Shown here: positions 59,500 through 64,000 of the stretch, one piece after another | How positions within the stretch are numbered: the first letter of the stretch is position 1 | How the letters are laid out: each line of letters starts with the position of its first letter | DNA from: Pristionchus mayeri | Taxonomy: Eukaryota; Nematoda; Chromadorea; Rhabditida; Neodiplogasteridae | Assembly: GCA_036245805.1 (NCBI GenBank) | Contig: BTRK01000005.1 | Coordinates: forward strand, 29,307,469-29,371,468 | Reading direction: 5' to 3' | Length of the DNA: 64,000 nt | Translations under genes and position numbers: made by a program | The notes under the pieces: model-generated | Told to the model about the DNA's origin: nothing | The model's database searches: none | What the model saw: only the letters and a program-made list of their open reading frames with translations

Positions 59500-62400
59500 G
59501 TTTATTCGAAATGAATCCGTCATTCCCTCATTTGATTATTTCACCTCCGCTCTCCCACTTCCCCTCCCTCCCTTCTCGCCTCCGCTATCCATTTTACCTC
59601 CGCTCTCCCTCTCACTTGCCTTCGGATTTCTAAGTTTATTCGAAATGAATCCGTCATTCCCTCATTTGATTATCTCTCCTCCGCTCTCCCACCTCCCCTC
59701 GCTCCCTCTCCCCCTCCCTTCTCGCATCCGCTATCCATTTCACCTCCGCTCTCCCTCTCACTTGCCTTCGGATTTCTAAGTTTATTCGAAATGAATCCGT
59801 CATTCCCTCATTTGATTATCTCACCTCCGCTCTCCCACCTCCCCTCCCTCCCTTCTCGCCTCCGCTATCCATTTTACCTCCGCTCTCCCTCTCACTTGCC
59901 TTCGGATTTCTAAGTTTATTCGAAATGAATCCGTCATTCCCTCATTTGATTATCTCTCCTCCGCTCTCCCACCTCCCCTTGCTCCCTCTCCCCCTCCCTT
60001 CTCGCATCCGCTATCCATTTTACCTCCGCTCTCCCTCTCACTTGCCTTCGGATTTCTAAGTTTATTCAAAATGAATCCGTCATTCCCTCATTTGATTATC
60101 TCACCTCCGCTCACCACCTCCCCTCCCCCTCTCTCTCCTTCCCTCCCCTCTCTCCTCCGCTCTCCCTCTCACTTGCCTTCGGATTACTAAGTTTATTCGA
60201 AATGAATCCGTCATTCCCTCATTTGATTATCTCACCTCTGCTCTCCCACCTCCCCTCGCTCCCTCTCCCCCTCCCTTCTCGCCTCCGCTATCCATTTTAC
60301 CTCCGCTCTCCCTCTCACTTGCCTTCGGATTTCTAAGTTTATTCGAAATGAATCCGTCATTCCCTCATTTGATTATCTCTCCTCCGCTCTCCCACCTCCC
60401 CTCGCTCCCTCTCCCCCTCCCTTCTCCCATCCGCTATCCATTTCACCTCCGCTCTCCCTCTCACTTGCCTTCGGATTTCTAAGTTTATTCGAAATGAATC
60501 CGTCATTCCCTCATTTGATTATCTCACCTCCGCTCTCCCACCTCCCCTCCCTCCCTTCTCGCCTCCGCTATCCATTTTACCTCCGCTCTCCCTCTCACTT
60601 GCCTTCGGATTTCTAAGTTTATTCGAAATGAATCCGTCATTCCCTCATTTGATTATCTCTCCTCCGCTCTCCCACCTCCCCTTGCTCCCTCTCCCCCTCC
60701 CTTCTCGCATCCGCTATCCATTTTACCTCCGCTCTCCCTCTCACTTGCCTTCGGATTTCTAAGTTTATTCGAAATGAATCCGTCATTCCCTCATTTGATT
60801 ATCTCACCTCCGCTCTCCCACCTCCCCTCCCTCCCTTCTCGCCTCCGCTATCCATTTTACCTCCGCTCTCCCTCTCACTTGCCTTCGGATTTCTAAGTTT
60901 ATTCGAAATGAATCCGTCATTCCCTCATTTGATTATCTCTCCTCCGCTCTCCCACCTCCCCTCGATCCCTCTCCCCCTCCCTTCTCGCATCCGCTATCCA
61001 TTTCACCTCCGCTCTCCCTCTCACTTGCCTTCGGATTACTAAGTTTATTCGAAATGAATCCGTCATTCCCTCATTTGATTATTTCACCTCCGCTCTCCCA
61101 CCTCCCCTCCCTCCCTTCTCGCCTCCGCTATCCATTTTACCTCCGCTCTCCCTCTCACTTGCCTTCGGATTTCTAAGTTTATTCGAAATGAATCCGTCAT
61201 TCCCTCATTTGATTATCTCTCCTCCGCTCTCCCACCTCCCCTTGCTCCCTCTCCCCCTCCCTTCTCGCATCCGCTATCCATTTTACCTCCGCTCTCCCTC
61301 TCACTTGCCTTCGGATTTCTAAGTTTATTCGAAATGAATCCGTCATTCCCTCATTTGATTATCTCTCCTCCGCTCTCCCACCTCCCCTTGCTCCCTCTCC
61401 CCCTCCCTTCTCGCATCCGCTATCCATTTTACCTCCGCTCTCCCTCTCACTTGCCTTCGGATTTCTAAGTTTATTCGAAATGAATCCGTCATTCCCTCAT
61501 TTGATTATCTCACCTCCGCTCTCCCACCTCCCCTCCCTCCCTTCTCGCCTCCGCTATCCATTTTACCTCCGCTCTCCCTCTCACTTGCCTTCGGATTTCT
61601 AAGTTTATTCGAAATGAATCCGTCATTCCCTCATTTGATTATCTCTCCTCCGCTCTCCCACCTCCCCTCGCTCCCTCTCCCCCTCCCTTCTCGCATCCGC
61701 TATCCATTTCACCTCCGCTCTCCCTCTCACTTGCCTTCGGATTACTAAGTTTATTCGAAATGAATCCGTCATTCCCTCATTTGATTATTTCACCTCCGCT
61801 CTCCCACCTCCCCTCCCTCCCTTCTCGCCTCCGCTATCCATTTTACCTCCGCTCTCCCTCTCACTTGCCTTCGGATTTCTAAGTTTATTCGAAATGAATC
61901 CGTCATTCCCTCATTTGATTATCTCTCCTCCGCTCTCCCACCTCCCCTTGCTCCCTCTCCCCCTCCCTTCTCGCATCCGCTATCCATTTTACCTCCGCTC
62001 TCCCTCTCACTTGCCTTCGGATTTCTAAGTTTATTCGAAATGAATCCGTCATTCCCTCATTTGATTATCTCACCTCCGCTCTCCCACCTCCCCTCCCTCC
62101 CTTCTCGCCTCCGCTATCCATTTTACCTCCGCTCTCCCTCTCACTTGCCTTCGGATTTCTAAGTTTATTCGAAATGAATCCGTCATTCCCTCATTTGATT
62201 ATCTCTCCTCCGCTCTCCCACCTCCCCTTGCTCCCTCTCCCCCTCCCTTCTCGCATCCGCTATCCATTTTACCTCCGCTCTCCCTCTCACTTGCCTTCGG
62301 ATTTCTAAGTTTATTCGAAATGAATCCGTCATTCCCTCATTTGATTATCTCACCTCCGCTCACCACCTCCCCTCCCCCTCTCTCTCCTTCCCTCCCCTCT

Positions 62401-62891
62401 CTCCTCCGCTCTCCCTCTCACTTGCCTTCGGATTACTAAGTTTATTCGAAATGAATCCGTCATTCCCTCATTTGATTATCTCACCTCCGCTCTCCCACCT
62501 CCCCTCGCTCCCTCTCCCCCTCCCTTCTCGCCTCCGCTATCCATTTTACCTCCGCTCTCCCTCTCACTTGCCTTCGGATTTCTAAGTTTATTCGAAATGA
62601 ATCCGTCATTCCCTCATTTGATTATCTCTCCTCCGCTCTCCCACCTCCCCTCGCTCCCTCTCCCCCTCCCTTCTCGCATCCGCTATCCATTTCACCTCCG
62701 CTCTCCCTCTCACTTGCCTTCGGATTTCTAAGTTTATTCGAAATGAATCCGTCATTCCCTCATTTGATTATCTCACCTCCGCTCACCACCTCCCCTCCCC
62801 CTCTCTCTCCTTCCCTCCCCTCTCTCCTCCGCTATCCATTTCACCTCCGCTCTCCCTCTCACTTGCCTTCGGATTACTAAGTTTATTCGAA
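59500..62891 (+). repeat. A/B dimer domain with 18-bp-deleted D monomers
   Basis: Alternating A and B monomers dominate. Two D monomers, 60071-60201 and 62320-62450, are 131 bp because the segment between two CTCCGCT repeats (18 bp, including CTATCCATTTCAC) is missing. Each is followed by the same A/B hybrid monomer, so the pair was duplicated together (offset 2,249 bp). Confidence 0.85.
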
Positions 62892-64000
62892 ATGAATCCG
62901 TCATTCCCTCATTTGATTATCTCACCTCCGCTCTCCCACCTCCCCTCGCTCCCTCTCCCCCTCCCTTCTCACATCCGCTATCCATTTCACCTCCGCTCTC
63001 CCTCTCACTTGCCTTCGGATTACTAAGTTTATTCGAAATGAATCCGTCATTCCCTCATTTGATTATCTCACCTCCGCTCTCCCACCTCCCCTCCCTCCCC
63101 CCCTCTTCACTCCTCCGGTATCCGTTTTATCTCCGCTCTCCCTCTCACTTGCCTTCCGATTACTAAGTTTATTCGAAATGAATCCGTCATTCCCTCATTT
63201 GATTATCTCACCTCCGCTCACCACCTCCCCTCCCCCTCTCTCTCCTTCCCTCCCCTCTCTCCTCCGCTATCCATTTCACCTCCGCACTCCCTCTCACTTG
63301 CCTTCGGATTTCTAAGTTTATTCGAAATGAATCCGTCATTCCCTCATTTGATTATCTCTCCTCCGCTCTCCCACCTCCCCTTGCTCCCTCTCCCCCTCCC
63401 TTCTCGCATCCGCTATCCATTTCACCTCCGCTCTCCCTCTCACTTGCCTTCGGATTACTAAGTTTATTCAAAATGAATCCGTCATTCCCTCATTTGATTA
63501 TCTCACCTCCGCTCTCCCACCTCCCCTCCCTCCCCCCCCCTTCACTCCTCCGGTATCCGTTTTATCTCCGCTCTCCCTCTCACTTGCCTTCCGATTACTA
63601 AGTTTATTCGAAATGAATCCGTCATTCCCTCATTTGATTATCTCACCTCCGCTCACCACCTCCCCTCCCCCTCTCTCTCCTTCCCTCCCCTCTCTCCTCC
63701 GCTATCCATTTCACCTCCACTCTCCCTCTCACTTGCCTTCGGATTACTAAGTTTATTCGAAATGAATCCGTCATTCCCTCATTTGATTATCTCACCTCCG
63801 CTCTCCCACCTCCCCTCCCCCTCTCTCTCCTTCCCTCCCCTCTCTCCTCCGCTATCCATTTCACCTCCGCTCTCCCTCTCACTTGCCTTCGGATTTCTAA
63901 GTTTATTCGAAATGAATCCGTCATTCCCTCATTTGATTATCTCTCCTCCGCTCTCCCACCTCCCCTTGCTCCCTCTCCCCCTCCCTTCTCGCATCCGCTA
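62892..64000 (+). repeat. Copy of 55450-56559 running off the window
   Basis: The offset is 7,441-7,442 bp. Shared private markers include CCGCACTCCC (55840, 63282), CACCTCCACTC (56271, 63712) and the CTTCCGATT core. One C tract is broken by a T (CCCCCCTCTTCAC near 63100). The array does not end here. Confidence 0.88.

Larger units (their letters stand above)
16256..64000 (+). repeat. Satellite array, right arm (same monomer family)
   Basis: The same satellite resumes directly after the retrotransposon and continues past the end of the window. Joining 13467-13585 to 16256-16285 gives exactly 149 bp, a complete type-D monomer, so the two arms are one array split by a single insertion. All subtypes seen on the left recur here. 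From about 52.5 kb onward, forms with CTCTCCCACC fused to the D-type CTCTCTCTCC segment become common, as does a core variant reading CTTCCGATTACTAAG (near 54115, 55713, 56150, 56880, 57892, 63155 and 63590). Nothing other than satellite is visible in these 47.7 kb. Confidence 0.97.

Overview
The window is almost entirely one long tandem satellite array. About 61.3 kb of the 64 kb consists of head-to-tail monomers of roughly 131-154 bp, all in the same orientation (about 430 copies by length), and the array runs off both ends. The only unrelated sequence is a 2,659-bp RTE-type non-LTR retrotransposon copy at 13586-16244, inserted in the same orientation and flanked by an 11-bp target-site duplication. 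No host gene, tRNA, rRNA, CRISPR array or bacterial-style operon is visible. This is nuclear heterochromatin-type DNA from a eukaryote, most likely an invertebrate animal given the RTE reverse transcriptase. The species cannot be named from the sequence.

Monomer structure. Each monomer has a conserved core of about 60 bp, running from the CTTCGG box through TTTATTCGAAATGAATCCG to TTTGATTAT, followed by a pyrimidine-only-looking segment of about 75-90 bp. One 146-bp monomer counts to about 77% C+T on the + strand. The pyrimidine segment defines subtypes. A (146 bp) carries CGCTCCCTCTCCCCCTCCC. B (134 bp) is the short form ending TCTCGCC...CCATTTTACC. C (about 139-145 bp) has a C-homopolymer and GGTATCCGTTTTATC. 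D (149 bp) has CACCACC and CTCTCTCTCC. D+5 (154 bp) is D with a tandem CACTT duplication. E (about 142-146 bp) has a C-homopolymer preceded by CTCT and is followed by a CGAATT variant of the core. There are also recombinant forms.

Layout. 1-931 holds mixed monomers. 932-6397 is a 19-monomer, 2,733-bp higher-order repeat present twice in tandem. 6398-10331 is mainly an A/B dimer domain. 10332-13585 is a C/D/F-type mosaic ending at the retrotransposon. 16256-26021 repeats the 19-mer block and the pre-retrotransposon block. 26022-38520 is dominated by A/B dimers, with a 1,680-bp tandem duplication and 420-bp trimers. 38521-52247 holds 10-mer (1,455-bp) repeats nested in a 3.8-kb block that recurs 7,223 bp downstream. 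52248-59500 is a C/D/A mosaic, 59500-62450 is again A/B dimer-rich, and 62892-64000 repeats 55450-56559.

How it fits together. The nested duplications, dimer copy-number differences, hybrid monomers and C-tract length variation are what repeated unequal exchange or replication slippage would produce. The retrotransposon arrived after the local monomer pattern existed: an identical uninterrupted monomer sits at 783-931. The element's endonuclease is broken by an internal deletion and frameshift, but its reverse-transcriptase frame is open to the C-terminus. The numerous open frames across the satellite are by-products of stop-poor pyrimidine sequence and are not annotated as genes.
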